NCBI RefSeq assembly: GCF_900104785.1
Contig: NZ_LT629733.1
Location: forward strand, 2,707,001-2,771,000
Length of the DNA: 64,000 bases
Direction: 5' to 3'
Source: Formosa sp. Hel1_31_208
Lineage (GTDB): Bacteria; Bacteroidota; Bacteroidia; Flavobacteriales; Flavobacteriaceae
The notes beneath the pieces were generated by a model. That model made no database searches, was not told where the DNA came from, and saw only the letters and a list, made by a program, of their open reading frames with translations. This document shows positions 8,947-16,660 of the stretch, piece by piece. Each line of letters opens with the position of its first letter. Position 1 is the first letter of the stretch. The position numbers were made by a program, and so were the translations under genes.

Positions 8947-9537
8947 TTAGCGTTTCTTTTTCATTAATGGGAAACGCATTTTATAATCCACTTTAATTTT
9001 TCCTTTTGAAATATTAGCCAATTTCCCTTTGATTAAACGCTTTTTTAATGTGGATAGTTTATCGGTAAATAAAACGCCTTCAATATGATCATATTCATGC
9101 TGAACAACCCTTGCGATAATTCCATCAAACACCTCGGTATGTGCGTTAAAATCTTCATCCTGATAGCTTATTGTTACCCTTGGTTGTCGAAAAACATCTT
9201 CTCTTACATCTGGAATACTTAAACAACCTTCATTAAAAGCCCATTCGTCTCCATCTTCTTCAATGATTTGCGCGTTAATGAAAGTGCGTTTAAAGTTTTT
9301 TAATTGCTCTTGTTCCTCTTCCGAAAACACATCGTCTTCAGCAAAAGAAGAGGTATCTACTAAAAACAAGCGAATAGCAACGCCTACTTGTGGTGCGGCT
9401 AAACCAACACCATAAGCACCATACATTGTCTCTTTCATGTTTTCGATCAATGTATCGAGTTTAGGATAATCTTTGGTGATAGGCACAGCCTTTTTTCTTA
9501 ACACCGCATCACCATAAGCTACAATTGGTAATATCAT
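8947..9537 (-). CDS. def: Peptide deformylase
   Basis: A 196-residue peptide deformylase that removes the formyl group from nascent N-terminal methionine. All three signature motifs are present: GVGLAAPQVG near residue 43, EGCLSIP near residue 103 (metal-binding Cys) and QHEYDHIEG near residue 146 (the two metal-binding His and the catalytic Glu). Length is at the usual upper range, with a basic C-terminus (KKKR). It sits between ruvX and DUF5606 in the operon. Confidence 0.97.
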   Translation of the reverse strand: MILPIVAYGDAVLRKKAVPITKDYPKLDTLIENMKETMYGAYGVGLAAPQVGVAIRLFLVDTSSFAEDDVFSEEEQEQLKNFKRTFINAQIIEEDGDEWAFNEGCLSIPDVREDVFRQPRVTISYQDEDFNAHTEVFDGIIARVVQHEYDHIEGVLFTDKLSTLKKRLIKGKLANISKGKIKVDYKMRFPLMKKKR

Positions 9538-9602
9538 TTTATTATTATTTTCGGGTGCAAAAATACGATTCTTATTGGTTTTTGAGAATTTTTAAGATGG
9601 AT

Positions 9603-10016
9603 TTAAGACTGATTATACAAATAACTTTGCAATATAATCGTTGCACTAATTTCATCAACTAAAGCTTTGTCTTGACGCTGCTTTTTATTAAGTCCACTAT
9701 CAATCATCGTTTGAAATGCTAACTTCGATGTAAATCGTTCATCAACACGTTTCACCGGTATATCGGGAATAGCTTTTGACAATTGCTCTAAAAATTTTGA
9801 AATCGACGTTTCACTTTCAGAAGCTTCGTAGTTCATTTGTTTGGGCTCTCCTACAATAAATAATTCAACCTGTTCTTGCGAAATATAGTGTTTCAAAAAC
9901 ACTAGCAATTCCTTAGTTTCCACAGTCGTTAAACCAGAAGCTATAATTTGCAACTCGTCAGTTACAGCTATACCAGTTCGTTTTGTTCCGTAATCTAGTG
10001 CTAAGATTCTCGCCAT
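9603..10016 (-). CDS. ruvX: Putative pre-16S rRNA nuclease / Holliday junction resolvase-like YqgF (RuvX)
   Basis: A 137-residue YqgF/RuvX protein with an RNase-H fold. Visible are LALDYGTKRTGIAV at residues 4-17 (first catalytic Asp), VGEPKQ near residue 55, DERFTS near 91 and a late KALVDEISA segment near 118 with the last acidic residue. The E. coli homologue helps mature the 5' end of 16S rRNA. It is first in the minus-strand run ruvX-def-DUF5606-mazG. Its promoter box lies so close that the transcript may be leaderless. Confidence 0.93.
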   Translation of the reverse strand: MARILALDYGTKRTGIAVTDELQIIASGLTTVETKELLVFLKHYISQEQVELFIVGEPKQMNYEASESETSISKFLEQLSKAIPDIPVKRVDERFTSKLAFQTMIDSGLNKKQRQDKALVDEISATIILQSYLYNQS

Positions 10017-10020
10017 ATTG

Positions 10021-10028
10021 CAAAGGTA
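10021..10028 (-). promoter_or_regulatory. -7 box of the ruvX promoter
   Basis: TACCTTTG on the minus strand fits TAnnTTTG. Its end is five bases from the ruvX ATG, so the predicted start falls at or just next to the start codon (leaderless transcript). The -33 region coincides with the T-run of the adjacent terminator. Confidence 0.5.
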
Positions 10029-10039
10029 ATCGAATTAAA

Positions 10040-10144
10040 GAAAAAAACTCTTCTTTGAAGGTCAAAGAAGAGTTCTAAAATAATCAACTATTAATTGAAT
10101 CCATAGAACCATTTACCCTCTACCTTAAACAGTTTATGTTATAC
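10040..10144 (-). ncRNA. Candidate small RNA, downstream copy of a tandem pair
   Basis: No reading frame of note. On the minus strand an ECF-like promoter (TGTGAC-N16-TGTC, 10176-10151) would start an RNA of about 105 nt near 10144. It would end at a strong terminator with a 13-bp stem and seven T (10074-10041). The same arrangement recurs about 150 bp upstream, with similar promoter-to-hairpin spacing and weak similarity between. Since no minus-strand gene precedes these terminators, an RNA gene is the simplest explanation. Not matched by me to a named RNA family. Confidence 0.45.
10041..10074 (-). terminator. Strong minus-strand terminator upstream of ruvX
   Basis: Stem of 13 bp (10046-10058 with 10062-10074), 3-base loop, then seven T on the minus strand. 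It points toward ruvX but ends before the ruvX promoter box, so it must end some other transcript. Confidence 0.85.
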
Positions 10145-10150
10145 TTATAC

Positions 10151-10176
10151 GACACGTAATATTTTAAAAAGTCACA
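10151..10176 (-). promoter_or_regulatory. ECF-like promoter, downstream sRNA unit
   Basis: TGTGAC (10176-10171), 16 bases, TGTC (10154-10151), then GTA. The sequence and 16-base spacing equal those of the second unit and resemble general ECF sigma promoters (AAC-N16-CGTC). Confidence 0.45.
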
Positions 10177-10182
10177 TCGTCA

Positions 10183-10296
10183 TTAAAAAGAAAACTCTCC
10201 AAAGGGAGAAGGAGAGTTTTCATGAAAATTAGCTATTAATTATTAAAAATCACAAACGTTAGTTTAGGGAAACGCTTGAATCATAATAATTCATAT
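10183..10296 (-). ncRNA. Candidate small RNA, upstream copy of a tandem pair
   Basis: An RNA of about 115 nt is predicted between the ECF-like promoter at 10328-10303 and the terminator at 10220-10185. It shares with its neighbour the promoter form, the promoter-to-hairpin distance (81 versus 77 bases between box and stem) and short blocks such as CTATTAATT, while the rest has diverged. This pattern suggests an old tandem duplication. No open reading frame longer than a few codons was seen. Expression and identity are untested. Confidence 0.45.
10185..10220 (-). terminator. Minus-strand terminator of the upstream sRNA unit
   Basis: AAAACTCTCC (10191-10200) pairs with GGAGAGTTTT (10211-10220). 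On the minus strand the hairpin is followed by TTTTCTTTTT. No protein gene on that strand lies upstream of it. Confidence 0.75.
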
Positions 10297-10302
10297 TAGT
10301 AA

Positions 10303-10328
10303 GACACTGTACTTTTTAAAAGGTCACA
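10303..10328 (-). promoter_or_regulatory. ECF-like promoter, upstream sRNA unit
   Basis: TGTGAC (10328-10323), 16 bases, TGTC (10306-10303), then TTA on the minus strand. It is a near copy of the box at 10176-10151. Confidence 0.45.
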
Positions 10329-10354
10329 TTTATTTATTTTTTTATTCTGATGCC

Positions 10355-10385
10355 TTTATTCAAACCAATTATAGATTTATCTTTG
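10355..10385 (+). promoter_or_regulatory. Bacteroidota-type promoter for dapD
   Basis: TTTA (10355-10358), 19 bases, TATCTTTG (10378-10385), fitting the TAnnTTTG consensus. Predicted start is about 20 bases before the dapD ATG. Confidence 0.6.
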
Positions 10386-10410
10386 TGGCAATAGCATTTT
10401 AAAATCTGAC

Positions 10411-11226
10411 ATGAAACAATTACAACAGTTTATAGAAAACGCTTGGAACGATCGTTCCTTATTAAGCAATCAAGATACTATTGATAGCATTAGACGTGTT
10501 ATTGATCTCTTAGATGAAGGAACACTTCGTGTAGCAGAGCCAACATCAGACGGTTGGCAAGTAAACGAATGGGTAAAAAAAGCCGTCGTACTCTATTTTC
10601 CAATTCAGAAAATGGAAACTCTTGAAGCAGGTATCTTTGAATACCACGATAAGATTCCATTAAAACGCGATTATCAGAAAAAAGGTATTCGTGTGGTTCC
10701 TAATGCCGTAGCTCGTCATGGTGCTTATATTTCCTCAGGAACTATTTTAATGCCTAGTTATGTGAATATTGGGGCTTATGTTGACGAAGGCACAATGGTA
10801 GACACGTGGGCAACTGTAGGTAGTTGCGCGCAAATTGGAAAAAACGTACACCTTTCTGGCGGTGTTGGTATTGGAGGTGTTTTAGAACCTTTGCAAGCAG
10901 CACCAGTCATTATTGAAGATGGAGCTTTCATTGGCTCTCGCTGTATTGTTGTGGAGGGTGTTCGTGTTGAAAAAGAAGCGGTTTTAGGTGCGAATGTGGT
11001 ATTAACAATGAGTACAAAAATTATTGATGTAACAGGAGATAAACCTGTTGAAACTAAAGGTGTGGTGCCAGAACGCTCTGTTGTAATTCCTGGAAGCTAT
11101 ACCAAAACATTCCCTGCGGGAGTATATAATGTGCCATGCGCTTTAATTATTGGTAAACGTAAAGAAAGTACTAATAAAAAGACCTCACTTAATGACGCAT
11201 TGCGTGAGTATGACGTCGCCGTGTAG
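10411..11226 (+). CDS. dapD: 2,3,4,5-tetrahydropyridine-2,6-dicarboxylate N-succinyltransferase
   Basis: A 271-residue DapD, the succinyl-CoA-dependent step in diaminopimelate and lysine biosynthesis. The N-terminal helical domain (residues 1 to about 100) precedes a left-handed beta-helix of hexapeptide repeats, with VVPNAVARHGAYI, GTMVDTWATVGSCAQIG and GGVGIGGVLEPLQAAPVIIEDGAFIGS clearly matching the family. It is cytoplasmic and trimeric in known members. The sister pathway gene lysA lies 31 kb away in this window. The GT9 gene starts 27 bases downstream and is probably cotranscribed. Confidence 0.97.
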   Translation: MKQLQQFIENAWNDRSLLSNQDTIDSIRRVIDLLDEGTLRVAEPTSDGWQVNEWVKKAVVLYFPIQKMETLEAGIFEYHDKIPLKRDYQKKGIRVVPNAVARHGAYISSGTILMPSYVNIGAYVDEGTMVDTWATVGSCAQIGKNVHLSGGVGIGGVLEPLQAAPVIIEDGAFIGSRCIVVEGVRVEKEAVLGANVVLTMSTKIIDVTGDKPVETKGVVPERSVVIPGSYTKTFPAGVYNVPCALIIGKRKESTNKKTSLNDALREYDVAV

Positions 11227-11253
11227 TAGTTAACAATTAATAACGCTTAGGTT

Positions 11254-12312
11254 TTGAAAATTTTAATCATACAACAAAAAATGATTGGTGATGTGCTCAC
11301 GACTAGCATTTTGTTTGAAGCTATTAGAGCCGAACATCCCGATGCTGAGCTTCACTATGTCATTAATTCTCAGACCTATCCTGTTGTTCAAAACAATCCT
11401 TTTATTGATAAGTTTCTATTTGTAACACCTCAAATTGAGGAGAGCCGACCGCTATTTCTTACTTTTTTACAGGGCATAAAAAAAGCACAGTATGACGTCG
11501 TTATTGATGTCTACTCGAAATTCTCTAGTAACCTCATGACCAAATTCTCAGGTGCTCCGATTAAAATTTCTAAGAAAAAATGGTACACTTCTCACTATTA
11601 TACGCATACCTTTAAAGAAGCTAAAACCCCAAAAACAAATGCGGGTTTGGCCGTTGAAAACCGCTTAAATTTATTACATCCCATCTGCAATACTATTCCT
11701 GAGAAACTACAACCTAAGATATATCTTTTGCCAGAGGAGATTGAACAATCGAAACAGCTTTTGATCAATGCCGATATTAATCTATCTAAACCTCTATTTA
11801 TGATTAGTGTACTTGGAAGTGGCGAGAACAAAACTTATCCGCTACCGCATATGGCAAAAATAATTGATGCAATTGTTGAAAGCACTAACGGTCAAATTTT
11901 ATTCAATTATATTCCTAAGCAACTCACCGAAGCTAAAACAGTTTTTAATTTTTGCAAAAAAGAAACCAAAGCACATATCTTTTTTGATGTCTTTGGAAAA
12001 AACCTAAGGGATTTTATTGCAATCACAAATCATTGCACGGCCTTAATTGGAAATGAGGGTGGTGCTGTAAATATGGCTAAAGCTTTAAATGTTCCTACAT
12101 TCACTATATTTTCACCATGGATCTTAAAAGAAGCATGGAACATGTTTGAAAATGAGACTACTCATCGATCCGTTCACTTAAAAGATTTTAAACCTGAACT
12201 TTATGAGGGAAAATCACTTAAAACAGCTAAAAAAGAAGTTTTTTCACTGTATAAAACTTTTCCTCCAGAATTAATCATTCCAAAATTAATACGGTACTTA
12301 AAACAATTTTAA
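11254..12312 (+). CDS. Glycosyltransferase family 9 (heptosyltransferase-like), TTG start
   Basis: A 352-residue GT-B enzyme of family 9, the family of lipopolysaccharide heptosyltransferases. The N-terminal MKILIIQQKMIGDVLTTSILFEA carries the IGD motif typical of GT9, and the C-terminal IGNEGGAVNMAKAL block near residue 265 corresponds to the donor-binding loop. Because the first strand must be intact, TTG is taken as start codon. It probably adds a sugar to the lipooligosaccharide core at the cytoplasmic face of the inner membrane. It overlaps the convergent GT2 gene by 4 bp. The actual donor sugar is not known; heptose use is uncertain in Bacteroidota. Confidence 0.85.
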   Translation: MKILIIQQKMIGDVLTTSILFEAIRAEHPDAELHYVINSQTYPVVQNNPFIDKFLFVTPQIEESRPLFLTFLQGIKKAQYDVVIDVYSKFSSNLMTKFSGAPIKISKKKWYTSHYYTHTFKEAKTPKTNAGLAVENRLNLLHPICNTIPEKLQPKIYLLPEEIEQSKQLLINADINLSKPLFMISVLGSGENKTYPLPHMAKIIDAIVESTNGQILFNYIPKQLTEAKTVFNFCKKETKAHIFFDVFGKNLRDFIAITNHCTALIGNEGGAVNMAKALNVPTFTIFSPWILKEAWNMFENETTHRSVHLKDFKPELYEGKSLKTAKKEVFSLYKTFPPELIIPKLIRYLKQF

Positions 12313-13130
12313 AGGCGCTTTATCCCAAAAGGGGTTGTTGTGCGATTTTCTCTTTTAGTCGTCGCTCTAATCGCCTGATTCTTTTCAATCATTTCTGGTT
12401 TCACATACCCTCTTGCATGATCTAAATGTAAACAAATAGCGCTGTATCTAACTTGCTTTGCTTTGATTCCTGCATTGAATAAGCGTTCTCCTAATTCTCG
12501 ATCTTCACCACCGTATTGCATGCGTTCGTCATAACCATTAGCTGCCAATATATCCTCTTTAAATCCTGATGAATTGTGACCGTTCCAAGTTGCTGTTGTT
12601 GGCGTTAATACATTGAGTAATTTCTGCTTAAAACCGCGTGCAGTAATCTTATTATTTTTGAAAGAAGATTTAAGTCCGTGAGATTTAAGCCAACTTATTT
12701 CAAAGCAGCGTTGTGTCTTGATATCGGCTTCGGAAATGAGCTCACTAATGTCCATTGGCAATTTAAAATAGCCTCCAGATAAGAAATAACCTTTCTGACG
12801 TTGCTCATAGTGCACCTGAAGAAAATCTGCTCTCGCAATACAATCACCATCAGTATATACCAAATAATGGCCTTTACTGGCTACGGTCGCTTTATTCAGA
12901 ATAATGGTTTTTTGGAATCCATTATCCTCATGCCAAATGTGTTGTATTGGATAGCGCACCTTTATTTTCATCGATTCAATCAAAGATTTTGTTTCAGTTC
13001 CCGAACCATCATCAGCAATAACGACCTCAAAGTCTTTAAATGTTTGCTGGTCAAAACTCCATAGTACCTTTTGCAGCCATAATGGGCTATTATATGTACT
13101 TATGATAACGGAAGTATCGCAATTTTTCAT
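12309..13130 (-). CDS. Glycosyltransferase family 2
   Basis: A 273-residue GT-A enzyme. VIISTYNSP lies at the N-terminus, then DDGSGTETK near residue 38 and the metal-binding DGDCIA near residue 84. An YGGEDRELGERLFNAG segment near residue 205 gives the acceptor-side ED motif. The C-terminal part resembles the galactosyltransferase-type extension found with such GT2 enzymes. There is no membrane helix. The ATG at 13130 is preferred over a TTG nine codons upstream. It belongs to the envelope-glycan cluster; it is similar in layout to the GT2 at 14697 and may extend the same glycan. Confidence 0.85.
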   Translation of the reverse strand: MKNCDTSVIISTYNSPLWLQKVLWSFDQQTFKDFEVVIADDGSGTETKSLIESMKIKVRYPIQHIWHEDNGFQKTIILNKATVASKGHYLVYTDGDCIARADFLQVHYEQRQKGYFLSGGYFKLPMDISELISEADIKTQRCFEISWLKSHGLKSSFKNNKITARGFKQKLLNVLTPTTATWNGHNSSGFKEDILAANGYDERMQYGGEDRELGERLFNAGIKAKQVRYSAICLHLDHARGYVKPEMIEKNQAIRATTKRENRTTTPFGIKRL

Positions 13131-13172
13131 TGGTTCAAAAATAGTTATTTTTACCAAATATAAAATGCATAC

Positions 13173-13934
13173 ATGATTAAGATCTCTGGCGTCATCATCA
13201 CATTCAATGAAGAACGAAATGTAGAAGACTGTATTTTGTCTTTGAACAATGTAGTAGACGAAATTGTAGTTGTAGATTCGTTTTCAACAGATACCACCAA
13301 AGCAATTTGCGAGAAGTACGACGTTAAGTTCATTGAGCAGCAGTTCTTAGGCTATATAGAACAAAAGAATTTTGCTTTGCAACAAGCGTCTTATGACTAC
13401 ATTGTGTCATTAGATGGTGATGAAGCATTATCTCCAGAACTTCAAAAATCGATACTTAATTTAAAGTCGACCTGGGCATTTGATGGGTATTACTGTAACC
13501 GTTATAATAATTTCTGTGGACAATGGATCAAGCATTCTGATTGGTATCCCAATAAAAAATTACGTGTTTTTGATCGCAGACAAGGCCAATGGACAGGATT
13601 GAATCCTCACGACCATGTTGAATTGCACAACAAATCGTCTAAAACAGGACATTTAAAAGGTGACATCCTTCATAAAACCTATCAAACCTATTCAGAATTT
13701 AACCAAAAAACAGAGTATTTCTCAACGATAGCTGCACAAGCTTATTATGACCTTGGCAAAACAGCACCTATATGGAGAATCATCTTTAATCCATTATGGG
13801 CATTTTTTAAGGCTTACGTATTGAGATTAGGGTTTTTAGATGGGTTTAACGGACTTATTATTTGCTATCAAACGGGCAATATTACCTTTTTAAAATATGC
13901 AAAACTTCGAGAATTATATAATTCAAAAGATTAA
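13173..13934 (+). CDS. WaaE/KdtX-like glycosyltransferase family 2
   Basis: A 253-residue GT2 enzyme of the WaaE/KdtX type, which adds a glucose-like sugar to the inner core of lipopolysaccharide. The N-terminus SGVIITFNEERNVEDCI, then IVVVDSFSTDTT near residue 31 and VSLDGDEALS near residue 78, is diagnostic of the subgroup. A hydrophobic segment near residue 205 (IIFNPLWAFFKAYVL) could touch the membrane. It is divergent from the neighbouring GT2 gene and convergent with the Kdo-kinase-like gene, 2 bases apart. Donor and acceptor are inferred from family only. Confidence 0.85.
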   Translation: MIKISGVIITFNEERNVEDCILSLNNVVDEIVVVDSFSTDTTKAICEKYDVKFIEQQFLGYIEQKNFALQQASYDYIVSLDGDEALSPELQKSILNLKSTWAFDGYYCNRYNNFCGQWIKHSDWYPNKKLRVFDRRQGQWTGLNPHDHVELHNKSSKTGHLKGDILHKTYQTYSEFNQKTEYFSTIAAQAYYDLGKTAPIWRIIFNPLWAFFKAYVLRLGFLDGFNGLIICYQTGNITFLKYAKLRELYNSKD

Positions 13935-13936
13935 TT

Positions 13937-14704
13937 CTACTTCTTCTTCCAGAATTTTAGTTTGTTTTTAATACGACGTCGTCTCCAATAGCGCTCTTGA
14001 AAATCCATAGTATATTTCCACATCAAATTAAAAACCTCATCTGCGTTTCGATTGACACATTTGGCGTATTCATCACTCATCGTTCTCACTATTGATTCAT
14101 GTGTGGTGAGTTTGGCAAAGTTTTTAATTCGAGCTTCAAAATCCAACGGTTTAAATTCCATACGGTTAAGATCAACTAGGTAAAACTCATAGTCTGCTCC
14201 AATAGCTTTAATGAGCGTATTTCCTGGAGAATGATCTAAAAAGTTGACCTTTTTTTCGTGAAGTTTAAAGGTAAACCTTGTAAATGCTCTTAATATTTCC
14301 TCGTGATTAGGATAATTCAAATCTTTAGTAAGTTCTCGATAGGTCAAATCACATTCTAATTGCTTACTGATGTAATAACTATTTTTGAATAACAATGCGG
14401 TTTTAAATTCATAATAAGCCACTGGCTGAGGTGTGCCAATCTCCAAGCTTTGTAACCACTTGGCATATTCATAAGAACGTTGGGCTTTACTTTTTCTAAA
14501 AAACCGATAAGCTACTTGATTAATCACATTAGGAATACGGAATGATTTAACATTCAAAGTGTTTTCTCCTAATTTAAAAAGCTTTAATGAGTTGCGATCT
14601 TGATTACCAAAATCTTCACCTTTGGTTTCATAATGTGTTATGATATCATCTAGAAAAGCTTCATCTCGCTTAAACGTCTTGTGTATGTTTTTGGTTCTAT
14701 TCAC
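13937..14704 (-). CDS. Lipopolysaccharide (Kdo/WaaP-like) kinase family protein, GTG start
   Basis: A 255-residue protein of the Kdo kinase/WaaP group of small atypical kinases that phosphorylate lipopolysaccharide core sugars. Features seen are a FRIPN strand near residue 54, the catalytic-loop-like FLDHSPGNTLI near residue 155, and LVDLNRMEF near residue 176 as the metal-binding Asp segment. The C-terminus is strongly basic (RRRRIKNKLKFWKKK), suited to a membrane surface. It starts with GTG, overlapping the upstream GT2 stop codon by 8 bases, which suggests translational coupling. The target sugar is not known. Confidence 0.8.
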   Translation of the reverse strand: MNRTKNIHKTFKRDEAFLDDIITHYETKGEDFGNQDRNSLKLFKLGENTLNVKSFRIPNVINQVAYRFFRKSKAQRSYEYAKWLQSLEIGTPQPVAYYEFKTALLFKNSYYISKQLECDLTYRELTKDLNYPNHEEILRAFTRFTFKLHEKKVNFLDHSPGNTLIKAIGADYEFYLVDLNRMEFKPLDFEARIKNFAKLTTHESIVRTMSDEYAKCVNRNADEVFNLMWKYTMDFQERYWRRRRIKNKLKFWKKK

Positions 14705-15494
14705 TTAAATATTTATCAACACCATTCTTACACCAAACTATTTGATTGTTTATGGTTTCGGCTTGTATGTCATGATTTTTAGTCAATCGGTCTTTCGAAA
14801 ACTCATTATGCCAAATATGAAATACGATACCTCTGAACTTTAATCGCTTCCCAAAAACTTGGTTATTCACCATTCTCACCACAAGTTCGGTATCTTCACG
14901 TCCCCAACCAAATATATCTTCATTATAACCATTAACATTAATATAATCCTGTTTCCAATAAGATAAATTGCATCCGCGAACTTTCTTAGACATTGGCAAT
15001 TCGCGTTTATAGCGTTTGGCTAAAAGCGGTATGTAAAGACTACGACCTCTCTTGGTCAACGCTTTTGAAAACACAGAAAAATCGATTTGTTTTTTTCTAT
15101 ATAATTGCGACACACTAAATTCTTTGAGACTCACACGAGAACCATATAAATAGGTGTTCTTTTCAATTGCAGAAATATGATCTTCAAGAAATCGTTTATG
15201 CAGAATGCAATCACCATCAATTTGAATGATATAATCACCTGTAGCTGATGCCACCGCTTTATTCACAATGACACCTTTTCTAAATCCGTCATCTTCATGC
15301 CAGAGATAACGTAAAGTTGTTGGAAAATCTTTTTGAAAACGCTCAACTAATCGTTTCGTAGCTTCTATTGAACCATCATCAGCAATAATAACTTCATCTG
15401 TGACTTGCGTTTGTCGTTTGACACTTAGTAACACCAATTCTAAGGCCTCTGGCCAATTGTAAGTTGGTATGATAAGCGTTGTACGTAACTTCAT
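14697..15494 (-). CDS. Glycosyltransferase family 2 with galactosyltransferase-type C-terminus
   Basis: A 265-residue GT2 enzyme. IIPTYNWPEAL is at the start, ADDGSIEAT near residue 39, IQIDGDCILH near residue 94 (DxD-type metal site) and GWGREDTELVVRM near residue 220. The last is the motif of the C-terminal galactosyltransferase domain also found in chondroitin-polymerase-like enzymes. It is upstream of and overlaps the Kdo-kinase-like gene, so glycosylation and phosphorylation of the same core are likely coupled. The acceptor is unknown. Confidence 0.87.
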   Translation of the reverse strand: MKLRTTLIIPTYNWPEALELVLLSVKRQTQVTDEVIIADDGSIEATKRLVERFQKDFPTTLRYLWHEDDGFRKGVIVNKAVASATGDYIIQIDGDCILHKRFLEDHISAIEKNTYLYGSRVSLKEFSVSQLYRKKQIDFSVFSKALTKRGRSLYIPLLAKRYKRELPMSKKVRGCNLSYWKQDYINVNGYNEDIFGWGREDTELVVRMVNNQVFGKRLKFRGIVFHIWHNEFSKDRLTKNHDIQAETINNQIVWCKNGVDKYLSE

Positions 15495-15580
15495 TAGTTT
15501 TTAAGAATGATGATCTTTTGTATTGTAAATTTAGAATACAAAAATATAACTATTTTTGTATTCTAAATCTGTATTCGCTA

Positions 15581-16582
15581 ATGAAATCAAAAGGACTTTT
15601 TGTTATTACGTCTGTATACCACATCCTTTTATCAATACTGCATATTGAAGAGCGAAATCTTAAAAACAATATGCTTGTGATTGTTGAGATTACACCTGGG
15701 ATTGAAACGCTCATACCTAATCTTAAAAACTCAAGATGGTTTGATGATGTGATCCTTATGGCAGGACGACAGCAACAAAAGAAACTTGCAGGCAAGCTCA
15801 CTTACACATTGAACCGGAAGAAAATAGTTTCGCTCATTGATGCTCAAAATACTGAACTTAAAGCGCTTACAAAACACGAAACCGATTATGATATTTATAT
15901 CTGCTCACCTGATTCGGCAAAAAACTATTTTATTTATAAATACAAGCATCATAATAAATTTATGATAGAAGACGGTCTCAAAACCTATGTCACCAGTGCA
16001 CCTGATACTGTAAAAAAGATTACCAGCACATTAGTGAATAGACCACTGGTAAATGGTTTTGACAAACGCATCACTAAAGTATTTGCTACAACTCCAGACG
16101 ATCTACCTCATGAGTTAAAAGTAAAATCAGATCACCTGAATTGGAAAGCAACGCTTGCGAATTTAAATATGCAAACCTTGGACGAACTCACAAAAGCATT
16201 TTTACCATCGACGAACCTCAACGATGCTGGCCTTTTTCCGATAGAAAAAACAAAAAGTATTATTATTACCCAAACCTTAAATGAGGATGGCATTGTAGCT
16301 AACGAGATTATTAAACTGCAGTATTATAAGGATTTTGTTAACCAAGCGCAAACAGATTTAATTTACTTCAAACCACATCCAAGAGAACGAACTAATTACA
16401 GTAAACTATTTGAAGCAGATGAGCGTATCATTGTGCTACCAAAATTATTTCCTGCAGAATTATTGAACTTATTACCAAATCTGAAATTCGAAAAAGCATT
16501 CACCGCGTACTCTACGGCAATTGATAATTTAGACAACGTCAAAGAAAAGATCATTTTAGGTCATAATCTCTTTAAGAAATAG
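15581..16582 (+). CDS. GT52/bacterial sialyltransferase-like glycosyltransferase (putative)
   Basis: A 333-residue protein without signal or membrane segment. It has the two sparse motifs shared by bacterial sialyltransferase families (GT52, GT38, GT80): an acidic-acidic-Gly motif (MIEDGLKTY, near residue 128) and an HP motif (YFKPHPRER, near residue 262). These bind the CMP-sugar in a GT-B fold. A late TAYSTAIDNL segment near residue 310 fits the same fold. The ATG at 15581 is chosen since the 34 codons before it are Lys/Tyr/Asn-rich intergenic-like sequence. It could transfer a sialic-acid-like or Kdo-like sugar. Family assignment is tentative. Confidence 0.6.
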   Translation: MKSKGLFVITSVYHILLSILHIEERNLKNNMLVIVEITPGIETLIPNLKNSRWFDDVILMAGRQQQKKLAGKLTYTLNRKKIVSLIDAQNTELKALTKHETDYDIYICSPDSAKNYFIYKYKHHNKFMIEDGLKTYVTSAPDTVKKITSTLVNRPLVNGFDKRITKVFATTPDDLPHELKVKSDHLNWKATLANLNMQTLDELTKAFLPSTNLNDAGLFPIEKTKSIIITQTLNEDGIVANEIIKLQYYKDFVNQAQTDLIYFKPHPRERTNYSKLFEADERIIVLPKLFPAELLNLLPNLKFEKAFTAYSTAIDNLDNVKEKIILGHNLFKK

Positions 16583-16592
16583 GTCGGGAGAT

Positions 16593-16623
16593 TTTTAAAG
16601 GTGTTTAGGAAGTCGTAAATTTG
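16593..16623 (+). promoter_or_regulatory. Bacteroidota-type promoter for cca
   Basis: TTTT (16593-16596), 19 bases, TAAATTTG (16616-16623) followed by C. The predicted start is near 16630, about 30 bases before the ATG. Confidence 0.6.
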
Positions 16624-16660
16624 CAAAACGAAAAAAAACACTTTTGAGAGCACCTTGGCA

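Noticed and set aside
15479..15580. N-terminal extension of the GT52-like protein
   Set aside because: The extra 34 codons look like AT-rich intergenic DNA and contain the upstream region of the divergent GT2 gene; a clean ATG begins the conserved first strand.
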